Source: an uncultured Burkholderiales bacterium (GTDB taxonomy: Bacteria > Pseudomonadota > Gammaproteobacteria > Burkholderiales > Burkholderiaceae_E). Taken from it: a stretch of 7,197 bases of DNA. A model generated the notes under the pieces. It was not told the DNA's origin. It did no database searches and was given only the letters and a program-made list of their open reading frames with translations. The position numbers and the translations under genes were made by a program. Of this stretch, positions 1-6,332 are shown piece by piece. Numbering within the stretch: the stretch's first letter is position 1; every line of letters begins with the position of its first letter. The stretch lies in contig CAIXXI010000427.1 in NCBI GenBank assembly GCA_903923345.1, positions 1-7,197 on the forward strand, written 5' to 3'.

Positions 1-9
1 CGTCTGGGC

Positions 10-849
10 TCAGTCCGCGAAATAATTCAGGATCGCGTCCAGCCCGCACTGATTGATTGCATGGGTGGTTTCGTTGCGCACCACCGGTTTGGCGTGGAAC
101 GCAACCGACAAACCCGCAATCGACATCATCTGCAAGTCATTTGCACCATCGCCCACGACGATCGCCTGAGCGGGGCTGATGCCTATTTGCGAGCAGACCT
201 GCTCGACGATGCGACGTTTGAGCTGGGCATTGACGATCGGCCCGAGTAACTTTCCAGTGAGCCGGTCGTCGATGATTTCAAGCACATTGGATCGCGCCCA
301 ATCCAGACCGAGTCGTGTTTTGAGCCGCTCGGTGAAATAGGTGAACCCGCCCGACACCACCAGTGTGCGCAAACCCGCTTGCTTGAGGCCTGCAATCAGG
401 GTGTCAGCGCCAGGCGACAGGCGCACGCGCTCGGTCCAGACCTGGTCCAGCGTCTGGCTCGGCAATCCGGCCAGCAATGCGACGCGCCTGCGCAGGCTTT
501 CATCATAGTCGGCGATCTCGCCTCGCATCGCGGCTTCGGTGATGGCAGAGACCTCGGCCTTGCGTCCGGCGAAATCAGCGATTTCGTCGACACATTCGAT
601 CGTGATCAGGGTCGAATCCATATCGAAGACGGCCAGGCGAAAGTCCTCGGCCCGTAATCCTGCAGCCACGATCTCGGCATCCACGCCCAGCGCCTGGCCC
701 ATCTGAGTGACCTGCTCGCCGTCGATGGCCACGTCATGCCAGCGCGCAAGAGACATCGTGCGATGCGCCGGAACGGTCCCGACTGCAGCGGAGAAAGCTG
801 CGACCGCCTCTTCTGACAGCCTCGGGTGTTGAACGATGAGCCGGCTCAT
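10..849 (-). CDS. serB: Phosphoserine phosphatase SerB (HAD family)
   Basis: This cytosolic enzyme dephosphorylates O-phospho-L-serine to L-serine, the last step of the phosphorylated serine pathway, using Mg2+ and a phospho-aspartate intermediate. The 279-residue protein shows the HAD motifs in order: motif I DMDST at 76-80 (nucleophile D76, acid/base D78), the ECVDE cap entry at 85-89 (E85 is the expected substrate contact), motif II SGG at 166-168, a motif III lysine near 211, and motif IV GDGANDLQM at 233-241 with D234 and D238. The first ~70 residues form a short, poorly conserved N-terminal region in place of the longer ACT-like region of the 322-residue E. coli enzyme. The ATG at 849-847 overlaps the mfd stop codon as ATGA, so translation is probably coupled to mfd. 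An AAGG lies about 10 nt upstream of the ATG, which is a somewhat long spacing. The gene is complete (TGA at 12-10). Function and start are well supported. Confidence 0.96.
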   Translation of the reverse strand: MSRLIVQHPRLSEEAVAAFSAAVGTVPAHRTMSLARWHDVAIDGEQVTQMGQALGVDAEIVAAGLRAEDFRLAVFDMDSTLITIECVDEIADFAGRKAEVSAITEAAMRGEIADYDESLRRRVALLAGLPSQTLDQVWTERVRLSPGADTLIAGLKQAGLRTLVVSGGFTYFTERLKTRLGLDWARSNVLEIIDDRLTGKLLGPIVNAQLKRRIVEQVCSQIGISPAQAIVVGDGANDLQMMSIAGLSVAFHAKPVVRNETTHAINQCGLDAILNYFAD

Positions 850-3800
850 GTCGACAGTGCCTTGATGAATTCACGCAGACGCGCGACACGCTGCTCGGTA
901 TCGACCGTTCGGGTGGTGAGGCGCAATCGGTCCGGGCCCGAGAGCTTTGCATCCTTGCGTGACTGGATGAAGCGGATGATGCGCTCCGGCGGAATCGGCG
1001 GATTCGGCACGAACTGCAAAACGATGGCCTCACTCGATGCATCGATTCGCGACACGCCCAAGGGAGCCGACAGAATCCGCAGGCGGTGAGTCTCGACCAG
1101 TGCCTTTGCAGCCTCGGGCAGTTTGCCGAAACGGTCGATGAGCTCCTCCTGCATGCCGTCCAGTGCATCGAGCGTGGTGCAGTTGGCCAGCCGCTTGTAC
1201 AGGGTCAGGCGTTCATGGACGTCGCCACAGAATTCGGTTGGCAACAGCGCAGGCACGTGCAGGTTGATTTCAGTGACCGCTTCGAGCGGGGCGGATAAAT
1301 CCGGCTCGCGGCCGTTTTTCAAGGCCCGCACCGCGTGATTGAGCATGTCGTTGTACAGGCCGAATCCGACTTCCTGCATGTCGCCCGACTGTGAATCGCC
1401 GAGCACCTCGCCTGCGCCTCTGATTTCGAGGTCATGCATGGCCAGGAAGAAACCTGAGCCGAGCTCTTCCATCGACTGGATGGCGTCGAGCCGTCGGGTT
1501 GCATCCTTGGTGATCGCGCTTTCGTCAGGGATCAGCAGGTAGGCATAGGCCTGGTGGTGCGAGCGGCCGACGCGGCCGCGCAGTTGATGCAATTGCGCCA
1601 AGCCGAATCGGTCGGCACGGTGCATCACGATGGTGTTGGCGGTGGGGACATCGATCCCGGTTTCGATGATGGTCGTGCACAGCAGCACATTGGCGCGCTG
1701 GCCGTGGAATTCGCGCATGACGCGCTCGAGTTCGCGCTCGTGCATCTGGCCGTGAGCGACCGCGATGCGGGCTTCCGGGACGAGCTTTTCAAGCATCGCC
1801 CTGCGGTTCTCGATGGTCTCAACCTCGTTGTGCAGAAAATAGGCCTGACCGCCGCGGCGAAGCTCGCGCAGCAGCGCTTCGCGAATCACACCTTCCGATT
1901 CGCGCCGAACGAAGGTCTTGATCGCCAGGCGCTTTTGCGGAGCGGTGGCGATCACCGAGAAATCCCGAATGCCCTCAAGGCTCATCGCCAGGGTGCGTGG
2001 AATGGGCGTCGCCGTCAGTGTGAGCACATCGACCTCGGCGCGAAGGGACTTGAGCGCTTCTTTCTGGCGAACGCCAAAGCGGTGCTCTTCGTCGATGATG
2101 ACCAGACCCAGGCGCTTGAAGCGAACTTCCTTGCCCAGCAACTTGTGCGTCCCGATGACAATGTCGAGCGCGCCGCTTTCCAGTCCCTCCAGTGCGGCCC
2201 TGACCTCCTTGGGCGAACGGAATCGGGACAATTCGGCGAGTCTCATGGGCCAGTTCGAGAAGCGATCCGAGAAGGTCTCGAAATGTTGCTCGGCCAGCAG
2301 AGTCGTCGGACAGACAATCGCCACCTGTTTGCCATCGGCTGCCGCAACGAACGCAGCGCGAAGGGCGACTTCGGTCTTGCCGAACCCGACGTCGCCGCAG
2401 ATCAGCCGATCCATCGGCTTGCCTGACACCAGATCCTGAGTGACCGCATGGATGGCCGCGAGCTGGTCGGGTGTTTCCTCGAAACCAAAACCCTCGGCGA
2501 ATGCCTCGTAGTCCTGGGCATCGAATCTGAAGGAGTGCCCCTGACGCGCTGCGCGCCGGGCATAGAGGTTCAACAGCTCTGCGGCGGTGTCCCGAGCTCT
2601 CTTGGCCGCACGCTGGCGGGCCTTCTCCCATTGCCCCGAACCCAGTACATGCAGTGGCGCATCATCGGGCGACGCCCCCGAATAACGGCCGATCACATGC
2701 AATTGCGCGACGGGCACATATAAGGTCGCGCTGTTGGCATAGGCCAGATGCAGGAACTCGGTGGGGCCGTCACCCAGGTCCATGTTGATCAGGCCCTGAT
2801 ACCGGCCGATTCCATGTTGAGCGTGGACCACCGGATCACCCACCGACAACTCGGAGAGGTCGCGGATGATCGCATCGAGATCGGTCACCGCTTCGCGTTT
2901 GCGTCGGCCTCGCCGCTTGGCCGTGCCGGCAAACAGCTCGGTTTCAGTAATGAGCGCGAGCCCGTCCTCGGTCAGAAAACCCTCGGACAATGGCCCGACG
3001 CCCAGTGCCCGCTCAAGGCCGCTGTCGGCAAATCCATGCCAGTCATCGACTTGCGGCAGCACGATGCCGTGATCCGCCATCAACTGCGCGACGGTCTCGC
3101 GTCGACCGGCCGACTCAGCCAGGATCAGCACCCGGTGATCGTTTGAATCCAGCCAGAGCTGAAGTCGGGACAAGGGGGATTCAGCGCGCCGTTCGACCGC
3201 CATTTCCGGCAGTGCTTGTGAGTGCGCGCGCCGTGATCGGGCCGGCTGCGCGGGCTGTGCCGCTTCGATCTCGTCGCTGACAGCCAAAGCGGTCAGCGCT
3301 TCACGCAGTGCGTAACGCCCGTAGCGTCGCGCTTCAATGAAGAAGGCTTCGATTCCCAGGAAGAGCTCTTCAGGCCGCAGCAGCGGGCGTTGCGAGTCGT
3401 GGGCCAGGAATGCGTGCCGTTGAGCGGTTTCCTGGCCGAAGCGTCGCCCGGCCGCCTCGACATCGCCATGGCTTGCGAGCACTGCCGTCGCTGGCAGGTA
3501 ATCGAAGAGGGTTGCTGTCGATTCAATAAAAAGTGGCAACCAGTACTCGATTCCTGCCGCCGCAATGCCGTTACCGATGTCTCGATACGGCCCGGCTTTG
3601 GAGGGATCGCCTTCGAAGCGTTCGCGCCACCTTCCGCGAAAGACGCTGCGGGCAGCCTCATCCATCGGGAATTCCCGACCGGGAAGAATGCGAACCGTCT
3701 CAACCGGATACAGACTGCGCTGGGTGTCGGGATCGAATGCCCGGATCGACTCGACCTCATTGTCGAAGAGATCGAGTCGGTAGGGCAGGGCCGATCCCAT

Positions 3801-4367
3801 CGGAAACAGATCGATCAAGCCGCCACGAACGCAATACTCGCCGGGTCTGACCACCTGCGACACATGCTCATAACCAGCCAGCGTCAGTTGGCTGCGCAAG
3901 GCGGCTTCATCGAGCGCCTGATCCTTCTTGAAATCAAAGGTGTGCCCCGCAACGAAGGCGGCTGGCGAGAACCGGTGCAAGGCGGTGGTGGCTGCGACAA
4001 AGAGCAGATCGATGCGCTGTTGCTGCAGCTCGTAGAGGGTTGCAAGACGGTCAGAGACCAGGTCCTGGTGCGGCGAGAAGGCATCGTAGGGCAGGGTCTC
4101 CCAATCTGGCAGACAGTGCACTCGAAGGGACGGAGAAAACCATCGCGACTCGTCCGCGAGGCGATTTGCATCGAGCGCAGAGGCGGTGATGACCACCACC
4201 ATCTGGCCCTGCTCAGCATGCCGACCGGCCAGCGCAGACAGCAGCAAGGCGTCTGCACTGCCATGGGTAGACGGCAATGCAACCACCGCGCCTGGACCGG
4301 GTTGAGGGATACCTGTGGTCGGGTCAGTCAGGGCAGCGATTGGAGCGGAGCTCTGGGGAGCGTTCAA
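846..4367 (-). CDS. mfd: Transcription-repair coupling factor Mfd
   Basis: Mfd is a DNA translocase that pushes or removes RNA polymerase stalled at lesions and recruits UvrA for nucleotide excision repair. At 1173 residues it is close to the E. coli length of 1148. Visible parts in order: UvrB-like N-terminal module (roughly 30-350, including the PDWETLPYD and SDRLATLY stretches), a variable Arg/Ala/Pro-rich linker (~365-400), the RNA polymerase-interacting domain with VHAQHGIGRY (~513-523), then the RecG-like SF2 translocase with Walker A GDVGFGKT (658-665), DEEH box (759-762), TATPIPRT (785-792) and arginine-finger motif QLRGRVGRS (928-936). The TRG region EIRGAGEVLG follows (~981-990), and a C-terminal TRCF domain inhibits UvrA binding until engaged. 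No key motif is missing. The start chosen is a TTG, the first usual start codon after the upstream in-frame stop, with no clear Shine-Dalgarno. It leaves about 35 residues before the conserved GSADALLL, near the family norm. Gene identity is certain; the exact start is not. Confidence 0.97.
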   Translation of the reverse strand: MNAPQSSAPIAALTDPTTGIPQPGPGAVVALPSTHGSADALLLSALAGRHAEQGQMVVVITASALDANRLADESRWFSPSLRVHCLPDWETLPYDAFSPHQDLVSDRLATLYELQQQRIDLLFVAATTALHRFSPAAFVAGHTFDFKKDQALDEAALRSQLTLAGYEHVSQVVRPGEYCVRGGLIDLFPMGSALPYRLDLFDNEVESIRAFDPDTQRSLYPVETVRILPGREFPMDEAARSVFRGRWRERFEGDPSKAGPYRDIGNGIAAAGIEYWLPLFIESTATLFDYLPATAVLASHGDVEAAGRRFGQETAQRHAFLAHDSQRPLLRPEELFLGIEAFFIEARRYGRYALREALTALAVSDEIEAAQPAQPARSRRAHSQALPEMAVERRAESPLSRLQLWLDSNDHRVLILAESAGRRETVAQLMADHGIVLPQVDDWHGFADSGLERALGVGPLSEGFLTEDGLALITETELFAGTAKRRGRRKREAVTDLDAIIRDLSELSVGDPVVHAQHGIGRYQGLINMDLGDGPTEFLHLAYANSATLYVPVAQLHVIGRYSGASPDDAPLHVLGSGQWEKARQRAAKRARDTAAELLNLYARRAARQGHSFRFDAQDYEAFAEGFGFEETPDQLAAIHAVTQDLVSGKPMDRLICGDVGFGKTEVALRAAFVAAADGKQVAIVCPTTLLAEQHFETFSDRFSNWPMRLAELSRFRSPKEVRAALEGLESGALDIVIGTHKLLGKEVRFKRLGLVIIDEEHRFGVRQKEALKSLRAEVDVLTLTATPIPRTLAMSLEGIRDFSVIATAPQKRLAIKTFVRRESEGVIREALLRELRRGGQAYFLHNEVETIENRRAMLEKLVPEARIAVAHGQMHERELERVMREFHGQRANVLLCTTIIETGIDVPTANTIVMHRADRFGLAQLHQLRGRVGRSHHQAYAYLLIPDESAITKDATRRLDAIQSMEELGSGFFLAMHDLEIRGAGEVLGDSQSGDMQEVGFGLYNDMLNHAVRALKNGREPDLSAPLEAVTEINLHVPALLPTEFCGDVHERLTLYKRLANCTTLDALDGMQEELIDRFGKLPEAAKALVETHRLRILSAPLGVSRIDASSEAIVLQFVPNPPIPPERIIRFIQSRKDAKLSGPDRLRLTTRTVDTEQRVARLREFIKALST

Positions 4368-4403
4368 GAGGGGCCAGCCAGCAGTCGGTTCAAGCAGAGA
4401 ACC

Positions 4404-4409
4404 TATAAT
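4404..4409 (+). promoter_or_regulatory. Candidate -10 box for ispDF
   Basis: A perfect TATAAT lies 28 nt before the first ispDF start codon in the short divergent intergenic region. Transcription would start near 4416, giving a leader of about 22 nt to the ATG at 4438. No good TTGACA-like -35 box sits 16-18 bp upstream (that stretch is around 4381-4387), so the promoter is either -10 driven or activator dependent. This is inferred from sequence alone. Confidence 0.5.
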
Positions 4410-4413
4410 TGTA
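4408..4413 (-). promoter_or_regulatory. Candidate -10 box for mfd-serB
   Basis: On the minus strand this reads TACAAT, one mismatch from the sigma-70 -10 consensus, and it shares two base pairs with the plus-strand TATAAT. Transcription would start near 4401, about 34 nt before the mfd TTG codon. A TTCAGA (4439-4434) is a possible but poorly spaced -35 (about 20 bp). Support is weak apart from its position in the only gap upstream of mfd. Confidence 0.35.
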
Positions 4414-4437
4414 CTTTGCGCACAGCATGGAATCTGA

Positions 4438-5679
4438 ATGCAAGAGTCCGAATCGGCCCCTCTGGAACCCTCGACTCAGCCCCGCATGGTGCGGCATTTT
4501 GCAGTGCTGCCGGCGGCGGGCGTCGGATCCAGAATGGGTGCCGATCGGCCGAAGCAGTACCTGGATCTCAACGGGCAGACAGTGCTCGAGCGCAGCGTGG
4601 CCGCCCTATCCCAACAAGCGGATCTCACCTGCATCCTGGTGGTGGTCGGGCCGCAAGATGATTTTGCACAGTCTCTGCTGAAACCTGCCGACGGCCGCGT
4701 TCTGATCAGCCCGGTGGGTGGCGCGAGCCGTCGCGACAGCGTTCGAAACGGGCTGCTGCATTTGCGTGATCATCATGCGGCGCATTCCGATGACTGGATC
4801 TGGGTTCACGACGCAGCGCGTCCCGGGCTTGATCGAGACAGCCTCAAGCGATTGCGTGATGCGCTTGACGAGGAGCCCTGCGGTGTACTGCTCGCGTTGC
4901 CGGTGGTCGACACGGTCAAGCGGGTTGGCATCAGTCCCGAGGGTGAGCCGAGCCGATCGGTGCGAGTCGAGGCGACGCTGCCCCGAGAACGCCTGTGGCT
5001 TGCGCAGACGCCACAGGTCTTCAGGCTGGGCCCGCTGCTCGAGGCACTCGATCGTCATCCTGATTCGACGGATGAAGCCTCCGCCATGGAGGCCGATGGG
5101 CATACGCCCAGAGTGGTGCCCGGCGATCGTCGCAATCTGAAGGTGACCACGATGGATGATTTGCACGCCCTGCGCGCTGCGATGGAAACCCGCCCTGCCT
5201 TTCGGATGGGGCAGGGCTGGGATGTGCATGCACTGGTTCCAGGGCGCGCGCTGGTGATCGGCGGCGTGACGATCCCGTTTGATCGGGGCCTGCTGGGCCA
5301 TTCGGATGCGGATGTCCTGCTGCATGCCATCACCGATGCACTGCTCGGCGCTGCAGGCCTGGGTGATATCGGTCGACATTTCCCTGACAGCGATCCGCGA
5401 TTTGCAGGGGCCGACAGCCGCGTGCTCCTGCGCGAGGCACTCAGCCGGGTGCGGTCTGGTGGCTGGGAGCCCGTCAACCTGGATTCGACCGTCGTGGCAC
5501 AGTCACCGCGACTGGCTCAGTACATCCCGACAATGGTCGGCCTGATCGCGGCTGATCTCGAGCTGGATGTGCACCAGGTCAACGTCAAGGCCAAGACCAG
5601 CGAGAAGCTGGGATTTGCGGGGCGTGGCGAGGGGATCGAAGCGCATGCGATCGTGATGATCGCGCGCACGCGGGCCTGA
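4438..5679 (+). CDS. ispDF: Bifunctional IspD-IspF fusion (MEP cytidylyltransferase / MECDP synthase)
   Basis: One 413-residue ORF joins two cytosolic enzymes of the MEP isoprenoid pathway. IspD makes CDP-methylerythritol from MEP and CTP (step 3). IspF cyclises the IspE product to MECDP with release of CMP (step 5). The IspD half (about 18-249) has the CTP-binding PAAGVGSRMG (25-34) with R32, PKQYL with K39, HDAARP (124-129), LAQTPQVF (188-195) and NLKVTTMDD with K235. The IspF half (about 256-413) has GQGWDVHAL with metal ligands D262 and H264, GHSDADVLLH with H288, the IGRHFPDSDP loop (311-320), and the CDP-contacting KAKTSEKLGFAGRGEGI. Only 26 residues separate K235 from D262, with no stop codon and no Shine-Dalgarno before the internal ATGs at 5182 and 5206, so this is a true fusion. 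Translation could start at 4438 (weak GGA at 4429) or at 4486, just before the conserved VRHFAVLPAAG; residues 1-16 are not conserved-looking. All catalytic residues appear intact in both halves. Confidence 0.95.
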   Translation: MQESESAPLEPSTQPRMVRHFAVLPAAGVGSRMGADRPKQYLDLNGQTVLERSVAALSQQADLTCILVVVGPQDDFAQSLLKPADGRVLISPVGGASRRDSVRNGLLHLRDHHAAHSDDWIWVHDAARPGLDRDSLKRLRDALDEEPCGVLLALPVVDTVKRVGISPEGEPSRSVRVEATLPRERLWLAQTPQVFRLGPLLEALDRHPDSTDEASAMEADGHTPRVVPGDRRNLKVTTMDDLHALRAAMETRPAFRMGQGWDVHALVPGRALVIGGVTIPFDRGLLGHSDADVLLHAITDALLGAAGLGDIGRHFPDSDPRFAGADSRVLLREALSRVRSGGWEPVNLDSTVVAQSPRLAQYIPTMVGLIAADLELDVHQVNVKAKTSEKLGFAGRGEGIEAHAIVMIARTRA

Positions 5680-5698
5680 GGCGCACACGCCCCAGGCC
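5673..5698 (+). terminator. Hairpin over the ispDF stop codon, probable weak terminator
   Basis: GGCCTG-A-GGCG (5673-5683), loop CACA, then CGCC-C-CAGGCC (5688-5698), forms a 10-bp GC stem with a single A/C mismatch. It is followed by only three T residues and then the palindrome TTGATCAA (5700-5707). The ispDF TGA (5677-5679) lies inside the left arm. In minus-strand RNA the mismatch becomes a G-U wobble, giving an 11-bp stem that could also mark the end of the DUF3501 transcript, though no U tract follows on that side. Confidence 0.55.
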
Positions 5699-5713
5699 TT
5701 TGATCAAGCAGGC

Positions 5714-6298
5714 TCAGCGCAGGTCTGCGACCAGCGCGTTGCGGGTTCCCTTCGATACCGGCGACAGTGCGGCCGTATAATTGGCGTGGTCCAGACCGAT
5801 CGAGAGGCTCACGCCGTACTTCAGCGCAGCTGCCATCTCATCGGTCAATTCCCAGCGCAGGAAATGCACGGCGGAGGTTTTCTCGTCATTTTCGCGCTCG
5901 AGGTCCTCGTCGGCGATCGCATAGACCTTGGGCGAGCCCTCGATCTGGATCCAGACCTTCTGTTCGACGCCCTTGAGCCGACCGAGTGCGGCCCGCCGCA
6001 CCGTCGGGTCTTCGTACTCGATCAGCATGGTCGCTTTGAAATTGCGGCCATCCGGAATCAGGGGGCCGTAGGATTCGAGTTCGTGGAGGATGCCGTCTTC
6101 TTCGAAAATCTTTTCGATGCGAAGCATTTCCTGAATCTGATAGCGGACGGTCAGTTCGTCTTCGAACAGCAGCGTGACGTGGTCACCCAGCGGCACGGTG
6201 CGCAACTTCTTGTGCTCGATGACCTGCTTTCGAAACTCGGGACGAGCCTTGGAATAGGCCTCGAGCGTCATCAGTGAATCGCGATGGATCTGGGGCAT
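5714..6298 (-). CDS. DUF3501 family protein
   Basis: This 194-residue protein resembles the DUF3501 family, which has no established biochemical function. The visible hallmarks that prompted the call are the N-terminal MPQIHRDSLMTLEAYSKAR, the central VRYQIQEMLRIEKIF, the ELESYGPLIPDG segment, and a C-terminal region rich in conserved-looking Trp, Leu and Glu. It has no signal peptide, no membrane segment and no cysteine, so it is probably soluble, cytosolic and not itself an Fe-S protein. The start at 6298 is preferred because GGAG (6307-6304) lies 5 nt upstream; an in-frame ATG at 6313 lacks such a site, and longer versions would overlap the upstream gene. The gene lies 34 nt downstream of the Fe-S protein gene on the same strand, so the two are probably co-transcribed. 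From memory, DUF3501 genes recur beside CCG-domain Fe-S proteins and rubrerythrins in betaproteobacteria, which suggests a role linked to redox or peroxide handling. That role is inference. Confidence 0.85.
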   Translation of the reverse strand: MPQIHRDSLMTLEAYSKARPEFRKQVIEHKKLRTVPLGDHVTLLFEDELTVRYQIQEMLRIEKIFEEDGILHELESYGPLIPDGRNFKATMLIEYEDPTVRRAALGRLKGVEQKVWIQIEGSPKVYAIADEDLERENDEKTSAVHFLRWELTDEMAAALKYGVSLSIGLDHANYTAALSPVSKGTRNALVADLR

Positions 6299-6303
6299 GT
6301 GAA

Positions 6304-6307
6304 CTCC
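6304..6307 (-). promoter_or_regulatory. Ribosome binding site fixing the DUF3501 start
   Basis: GGAG on the minus strand, 5 nt before the ATG at 6298, is the best Shine-Dalgarno in this gap. It decides between the ATGs at 6298 and 6313: the upstream one is preceded only by an A-rich stretch with a C-rich spacer. Confidence 0.6.
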
Positions 6308-6332
6308 GTTCATGGCAGGGGTTTTCTTTTGG

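Noticed and set aside
1554..2426. A 290-codon plus-strand open frame opposite the Mfd helicase region
   Set aside because: It mirrors the strongly conserved translocase motifs of mfd on the other strand and resembles no known protein.
2880..2930. Arg/Lys-rich patch in Mfd (residues ~483-492) as a possible insertion
   Set aside because: E. coli Mfd has a similar basic stretch just before the RNA polymerase-interacting domain, so it is a family feature.
3390..4661. A 423-codon open frame on the plus strand, antisense to the start of mfd and running into ispDF
   Set aside because: It lies opposite mfd, whose full set of motifs is intact, and overlaps ispDF in another frame. Its translation has low-complexity composition and no recognisable domain, as is common for antisense frames in GC-rich genes.
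5206..5679. A separate ispF gene starting at the ATG at 5206
   Set aside because: There is no stop codon after ispD and no Shine-Dalgarno before 5182 or 5206, so a fused product is the simpler reading. A minor internal start cannot be excluded.
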